Part shown: piece by piece, positions 36,401 to 45,900 of the stretch | How the letters are laid out: each line of letters starts with the position of its first letter | How positions within the stretch are numbered: the first letter of the stretch is position 1 | Assembly (NCBI GenBank): GCA_937907705.1 | Contig: CALCVP010000067.1 | Location: 40,606-104,605 of the forward strand | DNA: 64,000 bases | DNA from: an uncultured Prevotella sp. | Lineage (GTDB): Bacteria > Bacteroidota > Bacteroidia > Bacteroidales > Bacteroidaceae | Direction of reading: 5' to 3' | Notes under the pieces: model-generated | Databases searched by the model: none | What the model was told of the DNA's origin: nothing | The model's input: only the letters and a program-made list of their open reading frames with translations | Translations under genes and position numbers: made by a program

Positions 36401-37149
36401 GTGTAGAAGCGGCCATTTCCTAATACTACGCCAATTACATTTTTGCTTCCGCTTTTCAATAGGTCTGTTACATCAAAGGCATTGTATAGTACAGTCTTTC
36501 TATAATCTGTGGGAGCAGGAGCTAAAACCTGTTCACCCACTTTCTTGCCGTTGATGTATGCCTCATAGAGACCAAGTCCACTAATATACAACATGGCACG
36601 TTTAATGCCAGTGTTGGTAGTGAATTGATTGCGGAGATAGCGTGAACTGAGACGGCTGTGCACATCTTCGATGTCCCAAGGCATGGCTTTATCGAGTCCG
36701 ATCCATTGCCCGCTCCAATCTGCTTCATAGAGCAAGCCAACGTTCCACATTGCTATCGGACTCCAATCGCTTTCTCCTTGTGTAGTGTTTAGCTTCACAC
36801 GCCAATAGCATGGCGTGTTGCTGCGTAGCTGTTTGCCGGCATAAGCAATCCATTGAGATTGTTCACTGTTAACATTAGCATCCCAAAGGTCTCCTTCCAG
36901 TGCTTCAGCTTTTTCTCTTGTTGAAGCTACAATGATATGATACGAAGTTTGTTTCACATTGTTTTTTGTGGAAACAATCTCCCATCCCAATCTTGGTGTA
37001 GGTGTGTCCACACTCATTGGGCTAATCATACGCTCTGTTCGCAACTCAACAGCAGTGACAGGAAATGCTGTTTTGGAGGTCTTCTTTTTTGCGCTCCATG
37101 CTGTTGAACAGATTGCCAGTGCTATTAATGAAAATAATATTTTACGCAT
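33412..37149 (-). CDS. GH78 alpha-L-rhamnosidase fused to a sialidase-fold domain
   Basis: 1245 residues with a signal peptide. Residues about 30-890 form a complete GH78 enzyme: N-terminal beta domains, the (alpha/alpha)6 barrel with the general-acid motif DCPQRDERQPWLGD (about 500-510) and TTIWELWNGD (about 790), and a C-terminal beta domain. Residues about 913-1245 are a separate six-bladed propeller of the sialidase/BNR type with four Asp boxes (SKDGGKTWS, SDDMGKTWK, SSDNGLTWS, SDDGEHWK) and SFPECHSATIAETTKGDLVA at its start. The frame is continuous across the joint. The start codon overlaps the GH140 stop (TAATG), so the two are translationally coupled. The fusion fits removal of rhamnose and then the 2-keto sugar beneath it. 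Confidence 0.9.
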   Translation of the reverse strand: MRKILFSLIALAICSTAWSAKKKTSKTAFPVTAVELRTERMISPMSVDTPTPRLGWEIVSTKNNVKQTSYHIIVASTREKAEALEGDLWDANVNSEQSQWIAYAGKQLRSNTPCYWRVKLNTTQGESDWSPIAMWNVGLLYEADWSGQWIGLDKAMPWDIEDVHSRLSSRYLRNQFTTNTGIKRAMLYISGLGLYEAYINGKKVGEQVLAPAPTDYRKTVLYNAFDVTDLLKSGSKNVIGVVLGNGRFYTMQQKKKPYKITNFGYPKMRANLIIEYADGKKQCIASNTKWKLNADGALRSNNEYDGEIYDARKEFNGWNDTDFNDKDWTAAERVGIPMGTLRGAMSPNMKVVKTLMPISIKKHGESYIVDMGQNMAGWLKVKMNHLNSGDTVSIVFAETLQKDGSLYRENLRNALSTDYYIANGKEKERWWSPLFSYHGFRYAEIKGLKELKNNDLIGEVISDEMTQTGNFACSDTILNKVYHNAVWGILDNYKGMPVDCPQRDERQPWLGDRTRGCFGEAYIFDNNNLYEKWARDICEDQREDGCIPDVAPAFWNYYSDNITWPAALPFSIEMMYNQYGDDAPLHKYYPNIKRWLDHMKYQYEHDGLMPRDKYGDWCVPPEDIKMIHSKDPKRITDGTLIATAYYYRLNKLMARFAKLLNKPEDANSFEAEASKVKQAFNDKYLHIERGTSLVKGQLLYPDSTFYGNGTVTSNLLPLQFGMIDDAYVKGEVEKNILHNIITLNKGFISCGVIGVQWLMHGLADMGRNDVAWLLATQKKYPSWGYMTEKGATTIWELWNGDTANPRMNSGNHVMLLGDLVSWIYEDVAGINYDITTPGFKHIILKPAYNVDEIDDINASYKSIYGNIVSNWHKKDGYLIWHVEIPANTTADVYLPNGQVKAIGSGIYEFKEPLVMRHKSILKDEFLYKKASFPECHSATIAETTKGDLVATYFGGTKERNPDVCIWVSRLPKGSTTWTAPQRVADGVINDTLRKACWNPVIYQIPNGDLQIYFKIGSSVSDWTGWMVSSKDGGKTWSKRKPLQKDFLGPVKNKPILSKGRLIAPTSVEKGGWRLYFEYSDDMGKTWKRTDYVAADKDVKAIQPSIITLKDGRLAAVARTRSEKIGITYSSDNGLTWSKLRLIDTPNNNSGLDAVTLSNGKQVMICNDKPIPHGIKNGKGLRTPLSLLVSDDGEHWKHWITLEDSPISQYSYPSIIQTKDGHLHCIYTWRRQRIKHVELTTDNMPQ

Positions 37150-38582
37150 TATTGCTTTTCTTCTAATTGTTTAGCATTTTTATCGATATAGTTTTTTGTG
37201 GTATCGGTAGCAATCAGCACCCTGTCACTGCCACGCAGATAAGCTGCATCGTATGCAAATTCAGTAACTTTGCTATCAAATTCACCCAGATAAGTAAGCT
37301 TGCCGTCAGCAGGATTCATCCACCATACATTTTTCTTGCTGCCACTGATTTTGCTCAAATCAATCTTCATTGGCTTTCCACTGTAGTTATATACGAGCAT
37401 GTAGTCGTTTCCACGGTTAGCAATAACGCGGTCATAGCGTTCACCGTTTTGCCCTGCTATAATGCCTTGGTCATTGATGCCTTCTGTAAATGGGAAGGTA
37501 AGCATGAGCCATTTGAGGTATTTCATTTGGTTATAGCCAGGGTCTTCCATTGCTTCCCACCAAGGCTTCTTGGCTCCAAACGATGCGTTTACTCCCGGAC
37601 GTATGAATTGCATCACAGAGTTATGACCGTAAGTGTGGCCAAAGGCACCTGCAAATACAGCCCAATAAGCATAGCGTCGTACATCATAGTCTTGCCAGCG
37701 TGGGGCAGAAAAGTCGTGCAGACCTTGTGGAATATCTTCATAAGAAGGTTCACCGTCGATACAAGGGCGTAGAGGCTTTTTCTCAAAACTCATGTCAACA
37801 TAGCGCCAGTTATCCTCTTCTGTATTGTCTTTAATGGTATAATCGCCATCGCCATTGCGCTGGCCATAGCGTCTATGTCCACTTTGGAACATGTTGAAGT
37901 CCATCCATTCGCGGTCGTTAAACCACCATGCTGATGTGGTTCTGCCTCTTGGGTGGAATGTCATAATGTGATTATTGTCTGCTTTTTTGATAGCTCTTGC
38001 CATGGCATCCCATATTTCAGGCGACTTGTTTCCCATGATGTCTCCACCAATCATCCAAATGATATTGGGCTTGTTCTTATATCTTTCACCAAGAAATTTG
38101 CCTAAAGATTGTGCCTTCTTTACATCCATGTCTTTGAGCATAGACCCCCAAATACAGTCCATTGCGATGTATATGCCATTTCTTTCAGCTACATCAACGA
38201 TGTAGTCAAGATGTTCCCAATATCCATATACGCCAGGCTTTGATATTTTACTGAAGTCAAATGCAGCATTGTTGGCCTGTTGGCCATATATATTAAAAGT
38301 AGGAATAGCGTTGAGCACCTGTATTTGTTCCACGTTGTAGCCAGCCTGTCTGTCTTTGCTGAGGAAGTATTCCACTTCATCGCGGTTGAGGCGTTCGGGC
38401 AATAGCCATGCCGTGTTGCCCATCCAAAAGAAGGGAATGCCATTTTTATGAACGATGAAGCGGTTGTTGTCAGACACCACAAGGCGTCCATTGCTCCATG
38501 GCTTGTAAATCTTGTTGGCCGCGTGTGCTGATATAAAGCTAATCAGCATGAGGGCAATGAGGAATAGATTTTGTTTCTTCAT
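37149..38582 (-). CDS. GH140-like apiosidase (DUF4038 family)
   Basis: 477 residues from the ATG at 38582, which begins the signal peptide MKKQNLFLIALMLISFISAH; the longer frame to 38729 is leader. The catalytic domain is the apiosidase-like TIM barrel: FIVHKNGIPFFWMGNTAWLL at the N-terminus, IIWMIGGDIMGNK (about 175) and CIDGEPSYEDIP (about 275) with the likely acidic residues. A small C-terminal beta domain follows (MKIDLSKISGSKKNVWWMNP). GH140 was defined on an enzyme that releases apiose side chains from the RG-II backbone, so this gene is the strongest single pointer to RG-II. Confidence 0.87.
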   Translation of the reverse strand: MKKQNLFLIALMLISFISAHAANKIYKPWSNGRLVVSDNNRFIVHKNGIPFFWMGNTAWLLPERLNRDEVEYFLSKDRQAGYNVEQIQVLNAIPTFNIYGQQANNAAFDFSKISKPGVYGYWEHLDYIVDVAERNGIYIAMDCIWGSMLKDMDVKKAQSLGKFLGERYKNKPNIIWMIGGDIMGNKSPEIWDAMARAIKKADNNHIMTFHPRGRTTSAWWFNDREWMDFNMFQSGHRRYGQRNGDGDYTIKDNTEEDNWRYVDMSFEKKPLRPCIDGEPSYEDIPQGLHDFSAPRWQDYDVRRYAYWAVFAGAFGHTYGHNSVMQFIRPGVNASFGAKKPWWEAMEDPGYNQMKYLKWLMLTFPFTEGINDQGIIAGQNGERYDRVIANRGNDYMLVYNYSGKPMKIDLSKISGSKKNVWWMNPADGKLTYLGEFDSKVTEFAYDAAYLRGSDRVLIATDTTKNYIDKNAKQLEEKQ

Positions 38583-38674
38583 AACTATTTTGTTGTTTCT
38601 GTTTATTTGTCGTTGATTGTTTGTTTGACCATTGGTAGTGGGTATATCCGATATAGATGAGACGTAACAAAGTG

Positions 38675-38682
38675 CAAATGTA
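38675..38682 (-). promoter_or_regulatory. -7 element upstream of the GH140 gene
   Basis: Minus-strand TACATTTG; no clear -33 box. The leader would be about 85 bases. With the hairpin at 38764-38801 it suggests that GH140-GH78 can be transcribed apart from GH95. The 358-base gap holds nothing else recognised. Confidence 0.45.
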
Positions 38683-38763
38683 TTGTTTATGTCTTGTTCT
38701 ATTTTCTGTTGCAGTTGGCAGAAAACCATCTACTCATTTATTTGCTTCTGCTCTTTATCGGGT

Positions 38764-38801
38764 AAAAGGACACCTTTACTTTACAGAAAAGATGTCCTTC
38801 T
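38764..38801 (-). terminator. Hairpin downstream of the GH95 gene
   Basis: AAGGACA-CTTT on one side and AAAG-TGTCCTT on the other form a two-part stem; on the minus strand a TTTTACC tail follows. Confidence 0.6.
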
Positions 38802-38940
38802 ATACCTTGTTATAATATGTACACTTGCTTGTATCTTTTACTTGCTTTTTCTTGTTGATGGCAAATAGTGTTGTCATTATGACAAGTAAGTAATATCAAT
38901 ACACTTTTGCAGGAGATAAAAGCTCATGTCAAGGCGGTGC

Positions 38941-41403
38941 TTATTTAGCTGTCAATGTAATTGTTTCGCCTTTTTTTGTGCTAATGTCATAGAGATATGT
39001 TTTGACCGATTTTGGCATTTTCTCTATGGCTTCAGGTGCATTTATCTTTTGCTTGATGTCTTTAGGTGTAGCAAAAAGAGGGTTTTTGTTTTCTCCTTTA
39101 GCTACTTTTAGCCCCTTTCCTGTCAAAGGTACTGCCGAGCGTATGCGCAGGTTGCCTCCTAATGCAGATTTTATAGTAGCCTGTTTCAGTTGGTTATTTT
39201 GCCAATTGATAGCTATTTCAAAGCCCCCACGTGCTTTCAGTCCTCTTACGCTACCTGTCTTCCAGTCGCTTGGAATGGCTGGCAGAAGATATACAAATCC
39301 GTCATGACTCTGCAATAGCATTTCTGCAATGCCCGCTGTACAACCGAAGTTACCGTCAATTTGGAATGGCGGATGTGCATCAAAGAGGTTAGGATAGGTG
39401 CCGCCTTTCTTCTTTTCGTTGCGTACAAGCGTCAGCTGATCGCCTATTAGCTTCCATGCATGGTTGCCGTCAAGCAGTCTTGACCATAAGCATACTTTCC
39501 ATCCCATGCTCCATCCTGTTGAAGGGTCGCCGCGATGAACAAGTGATGTGCGTGCAGCGGCGGTAAGCTCTGGTGTGCGGAAAGGTGAAATCTGGTTACT
39601 TGGGTACAAAGCATAGAGATGCGACACGTGTCTGTGTGTATCCTTCGGGTTGTCCCAATCGTCTTTCCACTCTTGTAGTTGCCCCCAGCGTCCTGTTTGC
39701 AGCGGCAGCATGCCGTTGAGCTTTTCCTGCAAGCTGTCAGTAAAAGCTTTGTCTTCTGTCTGTCCTAATATTTTGGAAGCATCTATTACATGGTTGAACA
39801 AATCATGTACAAGTTCATTATCCATGGTTACTCCTGCCGCAGTAGTGGCTTTGTGAGGGTGCTCGTTTTCTGGAGACAGACTGGGACAGATGACCCATTT
39901 CTTTCCAAAAGGTGTCTGAACCATGATTTGGTTGATAAATCTTGCAGCTCCTTTCATGATGGGATACACTTCTGCCAAGAATTTTTTGTCGCCTGTATAG
40001 AGGTAATGCTCCCAAAGGTGCTGACTCATCCATGCCCCTCCTGTTGGCCATAGGCCAGATGGAGCTTTGTCAATAGCACCTGTTACGCGCCAAATGTCGG
40101 TGTTGTGGTGCAGCACCCATCCGTCTGCTCCATACATGATTTGTGCCGATTGGTGTCCTGTTTCGCTCACATCTTTTATTAACGAGAAGAGGGGAGCTGT
40201 CAATTCAGACATATTGGCTACCTCTGCTGGCCAGTAGTTCATTTCAAGATTTATGTTACAAGTATATTTGCTGTCCCATGAAGGCAACATCTTGTCATTC
40301 CATATACCTTGTAATGTAGGGGGCTGTGTGCCGGGTTGCGATGTACTGATGAGCAAGTAGCGTCCAAATTGAAAGTATGTTTCAGCCAAGTGCAAATCGT
40401 TGTGCTGCTTAAACAGCTCTACACGTTTGTCTGTGGTGAGGTCTGGATATTTGTTTTCGCCTAATTGTAGCGTTACTCTGTCGTAGATATTTTTGTATTT
40501 ACTTACGTGTTGCTGCTTTATATCTGCAAAGTTGTGCTGCAATGCTTGCGCCAGCGCTTGTTCAGAGCGTACTGTGTCGTTGCCAGTTATGTCGTTATAC
40601 TTGTTAAAGTTGGTGGCTATGGTAAGGTAGACAGTGGCTTCATCGGCCCCGTCGATGCTTAGTATGCCATCATGGCTACTCATCTTTCCACCTTTTATCT
40701 TGGCTGTGGCTCTGCCTGTAAAGGTTACTTTTCCTTTCAATCCTTCGTGCCAACCGCTTATACCGCTAAGTTTTATCTCGTTGCCCTCAGATGCTATGGT
40801 TACATCTTGTTGGGGTGAAGTCATCTGCGCATTGCAAGTAATCATGCCTTTCTTGCTGGCTGTGAGGTGTATGGCTATCACGTTGTTTGCCAAAGACGAG
40901 ATATACTCACGCTGATAACTTACACCGTTGGCTGTGTAGCGTGTGATAACGCGAGCCGAATCAAGACTCAATTCACGGTAATAGTCGGTATAGCTTTCTA
41001 TACCGGGAAAATTGATGTATAGATCGCCAAAAGGCTGGTAAGGCATGCCACTGTTTGTTTTAGCCTGCACATGTGCTGTGGCCATGTCTTGTGCCTCTTT
41101 GTATTTTCCTTTCCACACCAAATCTCTTACTTTTGGCAGATATTCTTTTGCCTCAGGATTGGCGTTGTTGTTGGGTCTACCCGCCCAAATAGTTTCTTCA
41201 TTGAGCTGAAGACGCTCGGCAGAGGGTGCTCCAAATATCATGGCTCCAAGTCTGCTGTTGGCTATTGGCAATGCTTCTGTCCATGTAGCGGCAGGTTTGT
41301 CATACCATAATATGTGGCTATTTTGTGCAGTATGGGTGTCTTGTGCTATGGTGCCAAGTGAGCAGCAAGCAAGCATAAATGCCGTTATTGCAAGTTTTTT
41401 CAT
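38941..41403 (-). CDS. GH95 alpha-L-fucosidase/galactosidase
   Basis: 820 residues with a signal peptide ([20 protein letters not shown]). The N-terminal beta domain opens with [20 protein letters not shown], a GH95 hallmark. The (alpha/alpha)6 domain has [13 protein letters not shown] (about 385, the two catalytic Asn of the N-x-N pair), SLSPENEH (about 510, general acid Glu) and [16 protein letters not shown] (about 685, the Asp). Family members cleave terminal alpha-L-fucose or alpha-L-galactose; in RG-II chain A an L-galactosidase of this family is known. The ATG overlaps the stop of the esterase gene by four bases (ATGA), so translation is coupled. Confidence 0.92.
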   Translation of the reverse strand: MKKLAITAFMLACCSLGTIAQDTHTAQNSHILWYDKPAATWTEALPIANSRLGAMIFGAPSAERLQLNEETIWAGRPNNNANPEAKEYLPKVRDLVWKGKYKEAQDMATAHVQAKTNSGMPYQPFGDLYINFPGIESYTDYYRELSLDSARVITRYTANGVSYQREYISSLANNVIAIHLTASKKGMITCNAQMTSPQQDVTIASEGNEIKLSGISGWHEGLKGKVTFTGRATAKIKGGKMSSHDGILSIDGADEATVYLTIATNFNKYNDITGNDTVRSEQALAQALQHNFADIKQQHVSKYKNIYDRVTLQLGENKYPDLTTDKRVELFKQHNDLHLAETYFQFGRYLLISTSQPGTQPPTLQGIWNDKMLPSWDSKYTCNINLEMNYWPAEVANMSELTAPLFSLIKDVSETGHQSAQIMYGADGWVLHHNTDIWRVTGAIDKAPSGLWPTGGAWMSQHLWEHYLYTGDKKFLAEVYPIMKGAARFINQIMVQTPFGKKWVICPSLSPENEHPHKATTAAGVTMDNELVHDLFNHVIDASKILGQTEDKAFTDSLQEKLNGMLPLQTGRWGQLQEWKDDWDNPKDTHRHVSHLYALYPSNQISPFRTPELTAAARTSLVHRGDPSTGWSMGWKVCLWSRLLDGNHAWKLIGDQLTLVRNEKKKGGTYPNLFDAHPPFQIDGNFGCTAGIAEMLLQSHDGFVYLLPAIPSDWKTGSVRGLKARGGFEIAINWQNNQLKQATIKSALGGNLRIRSAVPLTGKGLKVAKGENKNPLFATPKDIKQKINAPEAIEKMPKSVKTYLYDISTKKGETITLTAK

Positions 41404-42698
41404 TTCTCTTGTTTCGGTTTAAATCTTAATACGTTTTCAGATTCTATTGTTACTTTATCCTCATTGAGCTGTGATGCGTCTAATTGGAAAGTGTCTATAA
41501 AGAATTTGTAGACTGCATTGCGCTTGTTGGGTCCAAAGTCGTGTCGCTCATGTGGCAGGTGAACATTGCTTATCATGTCCTTTCTTCCATAGAAGTTGTA
41601 GATGCGTTGCAGATAGGGATACTCCAGTGTAGGGGTGGTAGAGGTCCAGTCTCCCCCGTCGCTTACTAACATCATGGGCTTTGGAGCAAAGGTAGCAGCC
41701 AGTTCCGCATTGCAAGTGCCACCGCCAGCCAACTGTATTGGCATGCCGCTTTCGCATGGACAGCCGCCATCAAACCATGACGACATGCTTACCACGGGAT
41801 TGGCAGCTGTGTAGCGGTTGTCAAGTACGGTGAGCAGAATGGTTTGTGTGCCACCGCCTGACCCGCCGTTTACGCCTATTCTCAGCGTGTCAACATCCTT
41901 TCGCTTTATCATCCAGTCCAAAATTCTGACGCCATTGAGTGCTTGCATCACATGGGCTTCGGCTGTCTGGTGTGCTGCTGCCCCCACTTCATCTGCCGAT
42001 TCGCCCCATCCCCATAGGTCATAATCTACGCAGATGGCTCCCATGCGTGCCAGTGTAGCTAAGCGTTGCTGCTGCACTTTGCCATATCTTCCGTTTGTAA
42101 AGTGCCCGTTAGGACAGATAATCAGCGGATGTTTTCCTTTCGTCAGTGGCGCATAAACAGAGCCACATACAGTGTGTCCGTTTACGGTTTTGAGGCAAAA
42201 GTTCTGCACCGAGTAGCCATCATGCTTTCTTGTCTTGGTATATTGCGGTGCCTCTTGGCTGCATAGTGGCAGCAGTTTGTCTATGCCTAGCCTTTCTCTT
42301 ACCTCTTTTTTCAGTATATTACGCCTTTTGTTCCAGGTTGCCTGGTCGTTATAGAGCGATGAAAGATAATCTATCAGCTTCTGCCCGTCTTCCGGTTGGC
42401 GGCGCGGATATTCATACGGCTTTATTTTATAAAACTTGTCGTTTTGCTTTACGGGTTTGAAATCGAAAGGAGAAAGGATGTTGTTGAGTGTCTCTTCTAT
42501 TGAGTAAGGACGTATTCTGAAGTCAGCGTATGCCAACTTCAGTCCTGTGGTGTCTACATTATATTTAAGTTTTACCCCAAATCGCTTTGATACATCGTTG
42601 AGCACATCGCCCAATGGGCGCGTGTATTTGTTTTCAAAGGTCTGTGCACCCATGCTCAGGCTGAGTAGCAGCAGGGTGGGTAATATTATTTTCTTCAT
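41400..42698 (-). CDS. Secreted alpha/beta-hydrolase esterase (CE19-like) with N-terminal STN domain
   Basis: 432 residues with a signal peptide ending near SMGAQ. Residues about 25-95 ([20 protein letters not shown] onward) look like an STN (secretin/TonB short N-terminal) domain. Residues about 150-430 are an alpha/beta-hydrolase with the nucleophile Ser near 279 in [12 protein letters not shown] and the catalytic His in HERHDFG (about 381-384). The size and the RG-II-type neighbourhood match CE19 pectin methylesterases; acetyl esters are the alternative. It is translationally coupled to GH95. Confidence 0.78.
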   Translation of the reverse strand: MKKIILPTLLLLSLSMGAQTFENKYTRPLGDVLNDVSKRFGVKLKYNVDTTGLKLAYADFRIRPYSIEETLNNILSPFDFKPVKQNDKFYKIKPYEYPRRQPEDGQKLIDYLSSLYNDQATWNKRRNILKKEVRERLGIDKLLPLCSQEAPQYTKTRKHDGYSVQNFCLKTVNGHTVCGSVYAPLTKGKHPLIICPNGHFTNGRYGKVQQQRLATLARMGAICVDYDLWGWGESADEVGAAAHQTAEAHVMQALNGVRILDWMIKRKDVDTLRIGVNGGSGGGTQTILLTVLDNRYTAANPVVSMSSWFDGGCPCESGMPIQLAGGGTCNAELAATFAPKPMMLVSDGGDWTSTTPTLEYPYLQRIYNFYGRKDMISNVHLPHERHDFGPNKRNAVYKFFIDTFQLDASQLNEDKVTIESENVLRFKPKQEK

Positions 42699-42922
42699 AG
42701 AATGATGTTTTATACGCAGCAGATTATCTTGCGCAATGAGTTGTTTTGTTCTTAGTAGGTTAAGTTTTACCTGCTTTCATGTGGCATCAGTAGCTGTCAT
42801 TACTTATTGCCTATTGCTTTTCATCTTAAAAGATCTGAAAGGAACAGCAGTTAAAATCTCTTTCTGTAAGTATGGATTGCCCTTGTTTTTACAGTGTGGC
42901 AACCTTGTGTAGCTTTAGAAGC

Positions 42923-42955
42923 AAGAGTAAGAACTGTACAATAGTTCTTACTCTT
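42923..42955 (-). terminator. Hairpin after the three-module hydrolase gene
   Basis: AAGAGTAAGAACT (42923-42935) pairs perfectly with AGTTCTTACTCTT (42943-42955) around a 7-base loop. The T-tract is short, so termination may be partial. Confidence 0.65.
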
Positions 42956-42965
42956 CTATATTGTT

Positions 42966-45900
42966 TTACAGTGTAGCCTTTAGCTTACCTATACCGGCTC
43001 TCTTGGCTACTATCTTGCCGTCCACCATGAGAAGCAGTCCTTTGCCCAAGTGATAGCGTTGTCCGTCTTGGTCGTAAACCACTGTGATGGTGTGTCCATG
43101 ATAGCTTACATTGTCCAAGCAGAAGTATTTCCACAGTCCTTCAGGTATCAATGGGTTCACTACAATGCTGTTGTCAGCCTGCGGACGTATGCCTACAAGA
43201 CCCGAAATAACCAAGTCTGCAAAGGTAGAGTGGTTGTAGTATCTGCTTCTTTCCCTGTCGCCCATGAGCCATGCACCGTTTTTCTCGTCAAGATACTCGC
43301 CTATGTAGGGCTTTCCCCTGTGGTGCTGACTCTCTACATAGAGGTTCATCTGTTTGAAGAAGGTGCTGTCTGTCAGCACAGGGTGCTCATAGTTGTTAAT
43401 ATAGTTGGCCATGGCAGTCAGTGTCTGGCTGGTGGCAAAAGGCCAAATGGCGCCGTCCCATTCGCATTTTCCTGTGCCGTGAGAGCGGAACTCGGGGTGG
43501 CGTCTCTCTGCAGTGGTCAGTCCGTAAGGTGCAGAAAAGCCCTTTTCGTCATTCACTTGCAGCCATGCCTCGTCAAATCTTCCTTGTCCGGGCATGTTGA
43601 AATACCATGGAATATAGCCTATAGCCTCTCTTACAGCAGCCAAAGTGTCGCCTCTCATGGTTTCAAAGAAGTGCTGTTTGGTATTCCACAGCTTGCTGGT
43701 GATAAGGTTTCTCAGCGTGTCTGCCTCCTGTTCATACTCAGCAGCCTTTTGGCTGTTGCCTGCCAGCCGGTTCATGGCTGCCAGTGCTTTGGCGTTGCCG
43801 TACATATAACTGTTGATAGTGGGGCGTGCGTATTTCTTTTTCCTGCCGCCGCTGATGCTCTCTTCCATGCCGTCTTGTACATCGCCTTGCCAGTAGAGTC
43901 CGCTGCTGAGGCGGTTGGTGCTCTGCCAGCGTGCGTATTCCTCTTCCAGGCTGGGCAGCAGCTTGAGCGTAAAGGTGGTGTCGCCCAATACCTTATATGC
44001 TTCATATACGGCAGCAGGGTTCCATGAGCTGAACTTGTTCATCTTTTGCATCGCCTTACCGTCGTTGCCATGATACCAGGTGTTGAGTATCTGCTGCTGG
44101 TAAGTGGTGTCTCTGAGCCATCTTGTTTCCATGATGTGATGACCGATGGCACAGGCTATCAGATTGTATCTGTCGGCATAGGAGCGCTGAACCAGGAATT
44201 CAGTCATGCCATATCCCACGGGTGTACGCTTGATATGCTTGCGCAGCGACCACCAGCGGTAGTAATACATCTCTTCAAAGTTTTGCTGTGGACAGTCAAA
44301 CAAAGGTATGTTTTTGCTCATCCACTCAGACGATTGGCTGTTGGGTATGGTGGTTATTATGTTCTCATCCTCCATATTGTTGAAGGTTTCAGCGTAGTGG
44401 GCATAGTCGTCATACTTCAGTACAGCAGCTTGCGCATCGGCATCAGCAGATGTTGTAGTGAGGTTGGCTATGCAGAATGATGCCAAAGTGTCTTGCTCAT
44501 CGGCACGCGGCATGTCAACAGTCTGGTCGGCAGGGGTCTCTATGTCGGGCTTTTCAAACAAGTTTCCTGTGCGGAACACGATGCGGGTAATAGCCTCTAC
44601 CGGTGTGTCAAACATGCGTGATGATACCTTCTTGCCGTTAATGTAATAGGTACCCATGTGGGCGTCTGCCGATAGTTTGGCAGTAATATGGTAGGTCTGT
44701 CCTGGCTGATAGTTTTTGAGCATGCCTCCATAGCGTGCTCCGCCTTTTACCTTAATGGTGGCAGTGGAGTCTGCCACGATGCGTGCGCACACATTGCCTT
44801 TGTCGTCTACAAACTCTATGTTGAGCTGCCCGTGGTTATTTTGGTCAGCTTTCAGGTCAAAGTCTACGGTCAGTTCCTTGGTAGCAGGTATCACCTTTTC
44901 CACTTTTGCATAGTCGTAAGGGTCTTTGTCGCTCAGTTTGAGCCATTGTCCGTCGAGAGTTACGGGCGCCCACAGTGGCGAGTAGATGTTCCAGTCGGTC
45001 ATGTCTGCCAACTTCTTGTATTGGCTAAAGCTGCCATGCGCCTGTTCTGTGGCTTTTAGTTTTACCGGCACTTGTATGCGCGATACCCACATGTCTTCTT
45101 TGTTGTTGCTGTATGTAACCCATAGGTTGCCGTCGGCAGGTGTACCGTTGCCTTCCTGTATGCCTCGTGTGTACTGTGGGCCGAAGCTCTTGTACAAGCC
45201 CCAATGCCTTTCGGGTGTTACCTCACCGTTAATCAGGTTGAGTGTAGTATATTCCAATCCGTCGCTGCTTAGGGAGATGGCTAATGGCCAACGGTATTCT
45301 GCAGGGTTATACACTGTGGCGTATGTACCGTCCGACAGACGTTGCCCCCATATCTTGGCATTAGAGTTGACAAAGCCATGTGCACGCTTGGCTGGTGTGC
45401 GCCAGGTGTTGCCTCCGTCGCTGCTTATGCTGGTAATGGCATGCTTCCACAGTGCCACTTTGCGCCCATCGGGCAAGGTGTAGCCACAGAAGGCTTTATA
45501 AGGAGTGGCCAGTGGCAGCAGCTTGTCGTTGCGGTCGGCCTCTTCTACCCATTGCATGCGATACATGGGGTTAGCCAATATCTCATCGCAAGCCTTGATG
45601 AAAGCCTTGTCTTTGGCCTTTTTGTAATAAGGATAATCGGTGTTGCTCTCGTTAAATCCGTGGTTGTAATAGATAAAATAAATCTTTCCAAACGAGCCGT
45701 CGGCTTTGATTTCTCTTACCACACGTCCTATGCCGTTGCCATCGTTAGGGTCGTCTTTAGGGGTGAGGGCTACGCCATAGTTGCCCATGGCTATCAGTTT
45801 GCCGCTCTTGGACACATAGAAACCTACACGCTGGTGCATGATAGCCTTGAGGTTGTGTGCCTTGATGCCCGGCTGTGTAGGCTTGGTGAAGCCTTCCGGA

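Noticed and set aside
33412..37149. Frameshift or assembly artefact joining GH78 to the sialidase fold
   Set aside because: The frame is open throughout, the linker is of ordinary composition, and both domains have complete motifs.
43050..44027. A 325-residue plus-strand frame opposite the three-module hydrolase
   Set aside because: Antisense to the conserved GH142-like domain; no motif and no plausible promoter.
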